From contig JAKMXF010000099.1 of NCBI GenBank assembly GCA_024704765.1, positions 1 through 64,000 of the forward strand: DNA of 64,000 bases, written 5' to 3'. A program made the translations under genes and the position numbers. The stretch is from Oopsacas minuta (Eukaryota; Porifera; Hexactinellida; Lyssacinosida; Leucopsacidae). Positions 34,001 to 44,503 of the stretch are shown piece by piece. Numbering within the stretch: the stretch's first letter is position 1; each line of letters begins with the position of its first letter. The notes under the pieces are model-generated. The model had not been told where the DNA came from and did no database searches. It saw nothing but the letters and a program-made list of their open reading frames with translations.

Positions 34001-36295
34001 CTGAATACTCAAAGGGGCCGTCAATTTGGAGGATAATGGATACTTCGAAGCACAATGCGTTGAGTTCATCGCGAAGCGACAAGCCAAAGGCTCGTAGATA
34101 TTTAATAGTAACATCCCCGCATGCTACACAGGGAATAGAATAATATGCAATCCATATATTAACAGTATTGTTTTCTAGAAGAAATAACCAACTTTAACAT
34201 TCCGTTACAAGTAAACTATACTGTTGGTTCAATTATTGATATACTCTACTATTCATACACAGAAATTCCAGATACTAAAATACGTTGGACAACAGACCCT
34301 GTAAACGATGGGGAAAATATGGAATACAGTATTGAGTACCCAAATCCTGTGTTGTTGATTGCAGTATTCTCTAATGTGGGAGCAGGTTTGCATACAATAA
34401 CTTCGTTCTATAGGATGAGTCCAATTACTTCTCTAGGAAGTCTCCAGCTAGCAATCAAAGGTTTGTTGATATTATATATTAAATCATTAAATTATCTATC
34501 ATATATTTACAGATACAGTAGAAGTAACAATCAGTTATGAAGGGTACACCTTTACCACAAGTGATATTAGTAATGAAATATTTCCATCACCACAAGTAAT
34601 CAGTATACTTCAAGGGACAAAAGATATTACGTTAACCTGCAGTCTACCTGTATGTGTATGGAAGATTTCAAATGAAAAAGATACAATAATTGCATCTACA
34701 AATAGTATATCAGAAATAACTCTTAACTTTTACGAGAGTTTCTCATTGGTTCGCTCTACAAGTTCTGGTGTAGAATATACAACAGCACATATTACTATAC
34801 AAACTCCAAAAGAAGCATCAACAAACAGCACTCTGGTACCCATCATAATCATTGTGTTATTATTGATATGTATAATTGTAGCTACAATTATTCTAGTTCC
34901 AATATTCATCTTTCTATATGTAAAGAGAAGAAGACCAACAAAGGTTAAACTATCTAAACGTCCTAAACCCTCCAAATCCAATATAACAGGTGACGAAAGT
35001 AATCCTGATTATACTATTCTATCAGAGATGAATCCACAAACTAAAAAGTACATAGATCTCTCAGTAAATACAAATCCTGACGATATGACAATAGATGGGA
35101 CATCAATAACTACTCTAGACGCACCCACTAATCCCAATGAACGAGGTTATGCAAATTTGTCAAACATTCCACACCAAAATGTAACAAAAAAAGAGAAAAG
35201 AGGTTATATTGAAATGAAGGAAGTCCTGACTTATGAGGAATACACACCCATGAATCCTGTAGAGGAAGAAAACAAATTCACAGCAAAATTCATACCAATA
35301 AAAGAATTCCCTACAATGTATCAACAGTATGTAGAATCTGGAATAGGAAATGATTCATTATTTTCTGTAGAATTTCAAAAGTTAAATGAAGATTCTAAGA
35401 AGGCTGTTGCATCAGAAAGTTACGATGCATTGAAAAAGGGTAATTTGCAAAAGAATCCTATCAAAAACATTCTACCATTTGATGAAAACAGAGTTGTATT
35501 AGATTCTCCACACTTTGTCTGTGACTACATCAATGCTTCATGGTTAGAAAGTTTTCAATTCATTGCTACCATCAATCCAACTCTAGAGACACATCTAGAT
35601 TTCCTACAAATGATCTATCAAACAGAAGCTAGTATGGTGATAATGCTGACTACGAGAAAGGAGAAAGCTACGATACTCAGTGGAATATCTAATCGTATCT
35701 GTTACTGGCCTAAGAAGGATGAACCTATCAATTGTGAACCTTTTGTTTCTACTTTGATCAATTCTACAGAAACGAATGCATTTGTGAAACAGGAAATCTC
35801 TTTGAAGAATACTTTAGCAGGAAAGGAACACTCATTCACTCAGTGTATATCTCCGATATGGAATGAAGATGGTACTGTATTTGAAATGGCTTTAGCTGAT
35901 ATACTTTTGATCAGAATTATGAAACAGAAACAAGACTCAAATAATGTTCCTATAATTATCCATTGTGAAAATGGTATCTCTAAGACTGGAATAATCATGA
36001 CAGTGTTGAATTCAATTAGAGAACTTAACATGAGAAAATCTATCAGCATCTTCAATGCTGTTAAGAACTTACGTAGACAGAGAATAAACATGGCTCCTAC
36101 CTTGGTAAGTATTTTCTAACTGTCATATATATTCTTGTCCTTTTTTGTTAGAAAATATATTGTTCCGACGATATATATAAACTTTCTGAGATTCGTTTTT
36201 GGATTCAGTTTTCAATCTTAATTACTTACCTGATAGCATTACTTGTTAGTAATCCCCATTCATTGAGTATTTCAATACCTATCTGTTCTATGTAA
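28019..36295 (+). CDS. Gene 2: CTLD/Ig receptor with phosphotyrosine-motif tail and degenerate PTP domain
   Basis: Fourteen exons give about 1818 residues. Exons: 28019-28088, 28204-28659, 28939-29343, 29422-29718, 29789-30040, 30393-30686, 30960-31394, 31531-31932, 32012-32308, 32371-32613, 32672-32959, 34179-34460, 34513-36104, 36152-36295. Order: signal peptide; CTLD-A, CTLD-B, Ig-A, Ig-B, Ig-C twice; Ig-D; Ig-E; transmembrane helix (about residues 1349-1377); tyrosine-motif segment (1405-1487); PTP-like domain (about 1500-1790). All ectodomain exons have phase-1 borders. It is a type I receptor related to receptor-type tyrosine phosphatases by its cytoplasmic domain, but the ectodomain is built from the same cassettes as gene 1. 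The PTP motifs are altered, so signalling is more likely by scaffolding than by catalysis. Ligand unknown. Confidence 0.87.
28204..30686 (+). CDS. Gene 2 cassette 1: CTLD-A, CTLD-B, Ig-A, Ig-B, Ig-C
   Basis: CTLD-A (28204-28659) has INWGGH, SCYIGLND and FVWVDGS. CTLD-B (28939-29343) has CDLIYD, CWIGLND and FLCKR. Ig-A (29422-29718) keeps the cysteine pair (LACRGD, FYQC). Ig-B (29789-30040) has LLLCAP and FNCMRG and a three-residue insert after LLGA. Ig-C (30393-30686) is the subtype of gene 1 cassette 3. Ig-B can use a second in-phase donor six bases downstream (30047), adding two residues. The following 352-bp intron contains a palindromic AACCGAATA-rich patch (30085-30255), possibly a small insertion. 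Confidence 0.85.
30960..32959 (+). CDS. Gene 2 cassette 2: CTLD-A, CTLD-B, Ig-A, Ig-B, Ig-C
   Basis: Exons: 30960-31394, 31531-31932, 32012-32308, 32371-32613, 32672-32959. CTLD-A resembles gene 1 cassette 4. Ig-A carries LAY in place of LAC and is nearly identical to Ig-A of gene 1 cassettes 1 and 2. Ig-B and Ig-C belong to the membrane-proximal subtype (Ig-C: YGDLIIEKFSSVYPVMNNIE) shared with gene 1 cassette 7. The mixture of a recently homogenised Ig-A next to an old Ig-B and Ig-C suggests exchange between genes at single-exon scale. Confidence 0.85.
32960..34178 (+). repeat. Gene 2 intron with dispersed repeat R1, copy 2
   Basis: The 1219-bp intron before Ig-D is filled largely by repeat R1 (about 33010-33600 and 34000-34105), matching copies at 25540 and 45470. 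The repeat is interrupted at about 33600-34000 by another segment containing CATGGCCAGG / CCTGGCCATAT-type inverted motifs, possibly a nested insertion. No exon-like domain is seen. Confidence 0.55.
34179..34460 (+). CDS. Gene 2 Ig-D exon
   Basis: A 282-bp phase-1 exon with IRWTTDPVND, MEYSIEYPNPVLLIAVFS and LGSLQLAIK strands, the direct counterpart of gene 1 Ig-D. It lacks cysteines altogether; gene 1 has one. It sits between the last cassette and the membrane-proximal Ig-E. Confidence 0.8.
34513..36104 (+). CDS. Gene 2 exon: Ig-E, transmembrane helix, tyrosine motifs, PTP-like domain
   Basis: A single 1592-bp exon. Ig-E has ITLTCSLPVCVW; the helix VPIIIIVLLLICIIVATIIL is followed by VKRRRP. 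Tyrosine motifs are YTIL (35010), YIDL (35049), YANL (35148), YIEM (35205) and YEEYTPM (35232). The PTP fold is recognisable from NILPFDENRV, DYINAS, FIATINP, YWP and a phosphate-loop region. Catalytic motifs deviate: the pTyr loop reads KNPI instead of KNRY (35451), the acid loop WNEDG instead of WPDxG (35859), and the P-loop HCENGISKTG keeps Cys1725 but has Lys for the essential Arg (35961). A pseudophosphatase is the best reading; weak activity cannot be excluded. Confidence 0.88.
36152..36295 (+). CDS. Gene 2 terminal exon (end of PTP-like domain)
   Basis: After a 47-bp intron (GTAAGT at 36105, TTTTGTTAG at 36143-36151) the frame continues in phase 0. Joining gives MAPTLKIYCSDDIYKL, which lines up with the MVQTxxQYxFIYxAL end of PTP domains; both Q-loop glutamines are replaced (Pro, Ile) while the Tyr is kept. 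It ends at TAA 36293-36295 after a hydrophobic stretch. If the intron is retained, the protein instead ends at 36119 with LVSIF. The alignment is short, hence moderate confidence. Confidence 0.6.
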   Translation, partial: KIYCSDDIYKLSEIRFWIQFSILITYLIALLVSNPHSLSISIPICSM

Positions 36296-37690
36296 GAGTA
36301 TACCCTACAGTACTTATGCTTGTTCCATTGGTTGGATCTTTTGAAGTTTTTTCCTTCGAATCTGGACAGCCGTTTAGGTTCCAAAAGTTCCATAATATTT
36401 CCCGTGCCAATATGGGTAAAACCTTTGAAATGTTCGATTTCCAATCCCTACAATTCTTTTTTTGAGAAACTGGCTTGTCTATATTTCTTGAATTATATTT
36501 CTAATATGTTCCAGATCCATTATAGACAAAAATGTCTCGCTTAGGATTTCATTTACAGCATAAATAATTATTTTGGTCAATTATTGTTGGGCTGTTGGTC
36601 TGACACGGAACCACAAAATTTATCAAATTCGAGAGTGACAATTTTTCATACAAGCAAAGATCGAGTGTTAGAATCTTTTGGTATAGGAGCTGACTAGCAT
36701 AGTTCGGCATTCTTAGCCAGGCGAAAATGGTGGCTTAAGTGTTCCAATGGCCATTTTTCGCAAATAATTTATACATTTCGCTACCAATATTCGTAAATAG
36801 TCTATTTATTCATAAAATTATATAGTATGGTTGACTCCTATCAATATAGTGGCAAGTTATGGCATAATCTGATAGGCATCCCCTCTCTGTGGCAAAAATC
36901 TGCTGTACAGGGTGTGTGGGCAAAAATTGAAATTGGATGCAAATATCATAAAACGATTTACAGAAAGGGCTATGAAATGTATACTTCGTGTTGTATACAT
37001 ATAATATATTCTATTTATGCAAGAATTGACATAACATTAATTTTAATAATAATATATCTATTGGGGTGTACTTAGCACTTATGGCTAGGTGGTTTGAGCC
37101 CAAAATCCAAAATATTTCAGAAAGTATTTATCAGAGAGCTCTACAATTTTACCGTGCATTCGTAAGATAGAGAACTATCGGAAAATGCAATAAATCACTT
37201 TTGGAGGGTAAACATCAAAACTATGGATATGCAGGGTAAACCGTCCCCTTCAAGCTCACCAATGTTATCACTTTTACCAGCTCAATTATTTTGTTTGACT
37301 AGTTTAATTATTCCATATTCTATCCGATAAGTAACTATAATTTCGACCGAACGGGCGTCCATCTATAACACCCTTATATCAATTCTTCACACTATATTTC
37401 TATTATCTATTCCTCTTATAGGCATGTTATACAACTTGTTATTCTCTCCTAAATGAATATTGTTCTATTCATCTCTAATCTACATCGTGATGTTCTAACA
37501 TTTGTGAATATTTTTCTATTAAGTTTTCTGTTTTTGTTGTTACACTCACGTATACATATATTACTAGTTGTATATTCTTGTGTTCTAATAGACAATAAGA
37601 CACGTTTAAAGATAGTTATGGTTGTTTGTATCCGAATCAGTTTCATATTCTACTTGCTTATCCGAACAAAAATTTTGCTGGATTTGGGAA
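36296..37690. other. Intergenic region without supported features
   Basis: I see only short open frames in both strands, AT-rich sequence and no domain, tRNA or clear transposon ends. The polyadenylation site of gene 2 should lie here, but no AATAAA close to 36295 stands out. Confidence 0.5.
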
Positions 37691-37693
37691 ATA

Positions 37694-37874
37694 CAGTGGA
37701 ATCTAGTTAAAAAAACACGGTTACTATGACTTACCAGATAAGATGTACAATGTCTACACAAAATCAATTCCCTGAATCGCTATTCTATTAGAATTACTAC
37801 AGTTAATTCGAACTCCGGATAAGGCGGACAAATTTTGATTGTCCGTTTGTATTCGTATTAATCAGGTTCCGCTG
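37694..37874. repeat. pogo-like MITE, 181 bp
   Basis: Ends CAGTGGAATCTAGTTAA and the complement of TTAATCAGGTTCCGCTG are imperfect inverted repeats flanked by TA on both sides. The interior resembles a short Tigger/pogo derivative (AATTCGAACTCCGGATAAGG). No coding capacity. Confidence 0.65.
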
Positions 37875-38004
37875 TATATTTTCTTAGTTAGTTAAGCCAG
37901 AATCACAAGTTTATTTGTTCGAAACGGAAACTACACAGTATTTGTATCTATCAGGAACATTATAAGACGAACAGGAAATTCTACCAAATCATGGTCCTAC
38001 AATA

Positions 38005-38160
38005 CTTATTCAAGAGCACGCTCTAATGTGTGCGCTCCTCCAAAATGGAGTGCCGCTCCACTTTCCGCTCTCCATCAGAAATGGAGCATGTCCTAGTCCT
38101 GCTCTCCAAAAGAGGAGCAGGCATCCGGACCGATGCTCTTTTAAGCTCTTTCCTCTAAAA
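38005..38160. repeat. GCTCC-rich dispersed repeat, copy 1
   Basis: Irregular repetition of AAATGGAGC and its complement GCTCC in a 150-bp block. Related blocks are at 58985-59100 and 59335-59450. Possibly a MITE with an internally repeated motif. Confidence 0.45.
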
Positions 38161-38245
38161 CTGGTTACTTGATTACTTTTGAATTATCAACGTTCTATAT
38201 GATAAATTCTTGATATTCTACAAAACTAAATGTGATCGTCTAATG

Positions 38246-38386
38246 GAGTGGTTCTCAACCTGGGGTTGCGGCCCATAGGGGGTCCGCAGCCCTAGAATGT
38301 TTTCGTTATGTTTATTGGCAGGGCCCTGCGGACCCCATAAAATGGACCAAAGAGGTCCGCGGAAGAAAAATGGTTGAGAACCAATG
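38246..38386. repeat. hAT-like MITE, 141 bp
   Basis: GAGTGGTTCTCAACC at the left and GGTTGAGAACCAATG at the right form inverted ends close to those of the hAT at 20045. Flanks GTCTAATG (38238-38245) and GTCTGATG (38387-38394) are an 8-bp duplication with one mismatch. The interior holds complementary GGTCCGC / GCGGACC blocks. Confidence 0.75.
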
Positions 38387-38454
38387 GTCTGATGGGTAAT
38401 GACCAGCATTATGATAATATCTTTACTATTTCAACGCAATTAAAATCACGAGAG

Positions 38455-39787
38455 ACCTCAAATTATTGAGGGGCTTTGAATACCCAGCCCTGGCCCAGTA
38501 TTTTTTGAGAGACCCGTAAATTATTCAGGGGCCCCAAAAGTAGAGGGCACTACGGGCAGCTGCCCCATGTACCCCCAGGGTTAATCCGGTCCTGCTTATT
38601 GTCCAAATACTAAACTCTCTATTCTAGCTCAGCAGACTTGTTCTTATCTTGGATCCCCTCCAACCAGTCGAGGAGTGCTTTCGCCATGAATTTTGTATAG
38701 ATCAATCTGACCAATTGAAATCAGTTTCCAGAGCCTCTGACTAGATCGGAAAAGTCTGACTACCTTGCTATCTTCCCGAAATAAGTATACATAAGAATGA
38801 TAATCTATTACTCAAATGTTGTGTCAGTGATGATTATTCGATGGTCATCACTAATGCATATATTTTTGGAGGCCCTTGGATGCGAAATGGCCAGTCAGAG
38901 GCCTGTCAGTAGGTTGTTTCTATACTTTGGATCATTGGCGTAGAAAGTTGTAGCGGTCCAGTCTTATTCAACTGCCGAGAAAGTAATTCACAATTCAGGT
39001 GATAAATTATTTTGGTGACTTCTTCGTTGTTTGTATAATTTTTCGCTACCATCATAGATTGACGAAATTGCTAGTGTATAATGATTTCATTATAAATTAG
39101 ACTTTGGTGTTATTTATCTTAATATTTATGATATATTTACAAACATGAACAAAAACAAATTTATTGCTCGCAGTAATCTTGCAAATACTTGGGACAAATT
39201 TCATCAGGCTACTGGAGAGGTAGTAGCCTTGCCTCTTACTTTGAATGGACGTTAACTGTGTTCGATCCAGATTTCCTTAAGCATTTAATAAAATGCCCAG
39301 AGGGTGATATTTTCGAAAGCTTATCCCAACCTTTGTGTAGTAAACAAGTAATTCTACCAAAAATTCGGAGTCAAAACCGTTGAATGATGAACAAATGAAC
39401 AATTTGCTGGAGGGGACATCAAACATGCTCGGAATACACTGAGAAAGCTTATATCATGGGCTGCTCAACCATTAGTGAATTGCATGATAATTCTATCAAA
39501 TTTGTACACCAATTATCCTACCACGCTACCCTCCATTTGAATATAATATGTATAATCAATTTTTGGTACACGATATTTAGCTGGAAGGGAGACTTCAGCC
39601 CATACACGTCCCATATATAGTTACATATATCACAATTAGATATCTGTTTAAATAACTGTAATGTAGGTATAGACTTTTGTGAGATTGTATAAGTAGCAAA
39701 ATTTGTGTTTCCCCAAACATTATTCCCTAGTGAATGATGTTTAGGGAAAAGGGAATCCCTACACAATACTGTTTCATTCACGAAAGT
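38455..39787. other. Intergenic stretch with a worn transposon end
   Basis: The 38455-38597 segment ends in GGGTTAATCCGGTCCTG, whose complement CAGGACCGGATTAACCC looks like a hAT terminus; no partner end was found. A short frame from ATG 39145 stops after about 37 residues and matches nothing I know. The remainder shows no supported feature. Confidence 0.4.
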
Positions 39788-39795
39788 GGTAGGGA

Positions 39796-41978
39796 CAGGG
39801 TGACCAGATCTCCCATGCCAAAAAGAAGGACATTTTTCAAAGTCAAACCATTTGTGTTCGATTATAATATTTATTGTATGTTTATCAAGAGATACAAATT
39901 AACTAACACTGAAATACATAATTTAGATAATCTAATCCAAATTTCGTGATACATGTTTGTGGTACTAAAAACTAGATTTAGTTTGTGTATTTGGCATTGG
40001 AACAGATGTTCTTCAATGCAACTTCGTTATTGGTTAATTTTTGATGCATTTCCCTGCAACTCATTTCAAAATTCGCTATTACTTTAAGTAGTGCACCAAC
40101 AGTGGAAATGTCTAGTTTGTTTCTGTCGTTGCTCCATTGTACCTTTGATAAACTGAACACTCTTTCACACACCGCGTTAGATGCAAGGATAGCAAAAATA
40201 GAAGATACTAATTTTCTTGCAGGGAAATTTTTCTTGTGTAATGATACCCCAACGCTGGTCCAGGCTTAAATCCGAGGTCATTGACAAACTTGGAAAGTTT
40301 CGTTGAAGACAGCATACTTCCTCAAATAAGTCATCAATCTGAGCAATTTCTGGGCATAATAATTCAGCACACCCCTTCAATATTTTATAGTCAATTAATT
40401 CAACATCTTTCAATAATAACCAATCTAAATTTTGTGGTAAACTATCCAAATGTAGCTATTTATCAAGCTAGTCGAATGAAATCTGATAGAATGTCATACA
40501 TTCGGACTTTAATTTGTGTATTTGAATAACGTTGTCAATTTTAGCAAGTTCCATTTCAGTAATAGTTCCTAAAAATCCACCATTATACCGATCCAACAAA
40601 GATTGCTATAATTTTCTTAATTCACGAATCATCTCGGGCAATGAGCGATTGTTTTTCTGGAGAATTAAACTTGTGGTATTGAACAATTTAATGGCACTAT
40701 GCATGAAGAGGAAGTAGCACTGACTAAGATTAGATTCAAAAAATGTTTCCAACATTCTAGGACATATCTCGTTCGAGAGAAAATAAGATTTCAACGCTTC
40801 CCACAGTTTTAGAATCCGTTCTATCAAGGGGAATAAAGTCAACCACCTAGTTTTGCTATGATTGGGAAACTTTAAGTAGTGCAGTTCTAGAAAATCCCAA
40901 AATTCGATAAACCTTTGGTGACGCTGAAGTACCCCACTCTTTTCTCCAGAAAAGAAGGAAGAAATCTTTGCAACAACCGATTCAATATCAACTGATAGAG
41001 CTCGTTCACCAGCGATCTGAGCTGATTTATCTACCAAATGTGATGGACAACCAACAGGAATTAATTTGGATTTAATCTGTTTCAACTTGGTAAAAACATT
41101 GTCACCTTCTGCTCTATTAATATCACCAAAATTTACTGGAGCATTAGCAGCACAGAACGCAATCATTTTTTCTGGGTTCAATCCATACTTAGTAATTACA
41201 TCTAGAAGCATTTCTGCAACATGTTTTGATTTTTCATCTTGTAAATGAACAAAATCTAGGAGCTTATTCTGAACGCCACTACTGTTGAAGTATCGAATAA
41301 TTATAGGAAATGTCTTTAGCTCAGCGTGATTCGATGCATCAGTTGATAAAGAGAAGGCAATACCAGTTTGTAGCTCACTTAATAGTTCCTCAATGCTCAT
41401 CGGTGCTAGAACACCAGTAATTATTGCTTCGGTTTTAGTGCGAGCAGAATGGAAATTCTTTGCTATATCAGAATCAGAAAACATACTGAAAGCAGGTTAG
41501 ACGTACAGTCCATTGTTCTAAAAGAATGATGATGTTTTACTGTATGAAATGCAAAATGTCCCCTCAGCAGCAGAAATTTTTAAACTAATAGGAGAATATC
41601 TCTCTTTGATGAATAATCCCAAAGATTGTGTTGAAGTTATCATTTGTTGGGACGAAGAGTGCTTGATCGTATCGATGTGTTTCTTGACTGAAGAAATTCC
41701 AGCACTGGCTAAATTAATGTCCACATTGCAGATAGTGCAATAGGCGAAATTATTACCTTTATTACTTGATTTTATGAAAGAAAACTCTTGACCAAATTCA
41801 AAGCGGAATGAACATTTCCTCTTCACCATATTTATAGATTTAGCTAATATAACAAAGTAAACAAGGACAAATAAGGACAATAAGGAAAAAAGAAGGACAA
41901 AAGAAGGATAGAATGAAAGAAGACAACTAGTCTAAAAAGGAGGACAATCCTTCCAAAGAAGGACATCTGGTCACCCTG
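39796..41978. mobile_element. hAT element with BED-finger transposase, 2183 bp
   Basis: Ends CAGGGTGACCAGATCTCCC and the complement of GGACATCTGGTCACCCTG are inverted repeats. They are bounded by an exact 8-bp duplication GGTAGGGA (39788-39795 and 41979-41986). The subterminal sequence repeats AGAAGGACA motifs. It encodes a minus-strand transposase with broken frames. Confidence 0.93.
39978..41829 (-). pseudogene. Broken hAT transposase
   Basis: From ATG 41829 the N-terminus has a zinc finger (YCTICNVDI ... VKKHIDTIKH). A second open segment (41484-40606) carries FSLSTDASNHAELKTFPI (catalytic region), NRAEGDNVFTKLK and VGCPSHLVDKSAQ. The C-terminus (40172-39978) has the dimerisation signature CERVFSLSKVQWSNDRNKLD. 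Frame changes near 41500 and 40600-40200 break the protein. It is a hAT member different from the two others in the window, as shown by the unrelated zinc finger and terminal repeats. Confidence 0.8.
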
Positions 41979-41986
41979 GGTAGGGA

Positions 41987-43020
41987 GCATGAGTGTAGCA
42001 GCAACAGGATTTTTGTTGGGGGCCTGGTGGAATTTGAAGGGACAAAGTCTCTAAAATATATCCAGTATACCACTGTCCCTTGGTATAATCAATGTATTAA
42101 TAATTTTGGTAGGGGCTTGCTGAGAATTTGGGAACCAAGGGGACAAGTCCCCGTCCCAGACCCTAGAGGGGCTCGTGACCTCCAATTTTGAGCCTCTTTG
42201 TACCATACAGGTCAGACATTCTGAACATTTCACAAGCGTTTCTATAATCATACAAACCTTCATGTGAATATTCAACAATGTATACTTATATGCATACCTG
42301 GCAAGTGCAAACCTATTTTGGTCATATCCATGTATGGAGCTTTCATTTTCTCTATTGCACTGACAGAACCCTGTACATATTAGCGTCGTGCTCAAGTGCG
42401 CGTTATTCGGGTTTCAAATTTTGTGGTGGATGACGTCACTAAAATTGTGTCTATTGTGTTGATGAGTCCAAATATGATATTGTAAATAACCTTTCATTAA
42501 TATTTATATTTGTTCACTTTGGGACATAAATTTCTCAGATTTAAAGATTATGGTAGTATCATGTTTAGTATGGTAAAGATTTTGTTCTCGATGGCCGTAG
42601 GCCCGAGTGTGAACACGAAGTATTCTCTACCACAGAACGCGAGCAGGCGTTGTACGATCGTATCTACTGATATATTAAGTCAACCATTATTCCTGAGCCA
42701 ATATACAAATATCCCATTTTTTGGACATGTTTAGAGGATGATAGTCTAAAACCTTTCTAAAACCTAAGTGCGGCTTAACACGAATTGATCATGTATATGT
42801 TATCGGTCTAGACCGCCAGAAACAAACAATGGCGGTCCGGTCCATGAAATTCCCCGACTGCTGTAACACTGGAACAGTGTCTAATAATATATGAGATATA
42901 TTTTGACACACATCATGTGATACGTATACTTGTAATAGAAATATTATACACACAATATGTATAAGCCACTTTATATAGTTCTATATTATCATAGTACTAG
43001 CTTTATACTGAAATATATGT
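41987..43020. other. Intergenic region without supported genes
   Basis: Short frames only. A palindromic patch GACCGCCA ... TGGCGGTC sits near 42810-42840, and some CCCC-rich worn-transposon-like sequence near 42110-42180. No domain recognised. Confidence 0.4.
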
Positions 43021-43023
43021 GAA

Positions 43024-44410
43024 AATGGCAACTGCATTGATACATGAAATTCCAGCCTCTGGACCTGATAGCTTGATGCCTGTCAGTAACAAGCTACATG
43101 ACAGAATGAATATGCTGAGGGAAGTGATTGACAGCAAGAGGACACTTGTGAGGAAATGAAACAACTGATAGAACAGAAGGCAGAGAAGATTATCAGGGAA
43201 CAGGAAGCAATCTGGGATGAAGCTAACCAACGAATAAAACAGCAAAAAAAGATGAAATTTGTAACGAAATCGAAGAGTTAAACAAACACAAAGCAGAGCT
43301 GGAAAAATCTTCAAAAAATTGAACCAAATTCCCTGTTTCGATCAAATCAATGAATCTATAGAATCCGTCAAAAGAGGAATGAATATTGATATTCCTTACG
43401 TCAACATGAAGTGGAAAGTTAATGAGTTAAGGGAGAGTATAAATACACTGTATACATGTGAACAGAGAATTGTGAAGTTTGTAGAACATATTCATATTAC
43501 ACTCAAGTCAAGTTTTTGAGATACAGGCGAGCTAAATAAACAGATACATAATCCATGTAGTGTAGAAATAGTTTCTATCAATGATAGAATATATGTAGCT
43601 GATTGGGAATCTAACAGAGTTCAGATATTCTCTGGAAATGGAGAATGGATTCAATCTCTAGAAGATGAAGAAATTGTTGATCCAAAGAATATTCTCATTT
43701 TACCTGAGTCCATCTTCGTACAATGCTCTTTCAGAATGTGTAAATTCAACTAATCAACCTTTGAGATAGAATCTTATAAATATCTTCACCAGGGCTGTAT
43801 CAACTCATTTTTAGTTGGCAAAATCAACTCATTTTTCCTACCAATTCATTCATTTTTATTGCACCAACTCATTCAACTCGTTCAATTCATCTAGTTTATG
43901 TAACCAACTCATTTCAACTCATTCAATAAAATGAGTTGATTTTGCCAACTCAAAATTAATTGATACAGCCCTGATCTTCACTGTCTTCTAACAGGAATCT
44001 GTACAGATAATACTTATATTTTTGTGGGTGAATGGAAGAGTATACAGCTAATAGTTCAAACACCTGGATTGTTAGAAGAAAGGAGAATAACTCTTAACAC
44101 TCAATTCAAAGGAGAAGATACTCGATTACAAGATATATCACTAGCTGGAGATGTATTCTATATAGCTCTTACTGATACAGATTATCCTATACAAGCATTC
44201 TCTAAACAAAGCACATTAATTAGATTTGTTGTACACAAAGATTTATTGGTCAAGGTTTGTGTCTTGATCAACAACACAACATACTCGTAGCTGATACAAG
44301 AATTTCTGAAATCAAGATATTCTCAAATGAAGGTAAACTGATTACTAAATTCGGTAAAGAATACCAGTTCCAGGAAATTCACTGGGTTAACTGGAATAGC
44401 AGTAGATGAC
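43024..44410 (+). pseudogene. TRIM/NHL-like pseudogene (coiled coil plus beta-propeller repeats)
   Basis: ATG 43024 opens a charged helical segment (MNMLREVIDSKRTL). After a frame change near 43145 it continues as EEMKQLIEQKAEKIIREQEA and then IEELNKHKAELEKSSKK, a typical coiled coil. Downstream frames read NKQIHNPCSVEIVSINDRIY and VADWESNRVQIFSGNGEWIQ, and later NILVADTRISEIKIFSNEGK, which are NHL-repeat-like strands. Frameshifts near 43145, 43260, 43520, 43735 and 44250 and a 184-bp MITE inside show that it is dead. In animals, coiled coil plus NHL is typical of TRIM2/3/32/71-type proteins; no RING or B-box is seen here, so the original protein type is inferred. Confidence 0.65.
43790..43973. 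repeat. hAT-like MITE, 184 bp, inside the NHL-like pseudogene
   Basis: Ends CAGGGCTGTATCAACTCATT and the complement of AATTAATTGATACAGCCCTG are flanked by the exact 8-bp duplication ATCTTCAC (43782-43789 and 43974-43981). The interior repeats AACTCATT motifs on both strands. Confidence 0.9.
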
Positions 44411-44503
44411 TTAAGTTCTATTTTAACAATAAATAGCAAGGAACATAACATGATACAGCTCTTCACCTCTCTGAGTCTCTCTCTCTTTCTTACTTTATTT
44501 ATA

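Noticed and set aside
34746-36119. Separate intracellular phosphatase gene starting at an internal Met
   Set aside because: The frame is continuous upstream through the transmembrane helix and Ig-E to a phase-1 acceptor at 34512, as in gene 1.
35451-36295. Active receptor tyrosine phosphatase
   Set aside because: P-loop Arg, WPD Asp, KNRY Tyr and Q-loop glutamines are all replaced, so catalysis is unlikely even though the fold is present.
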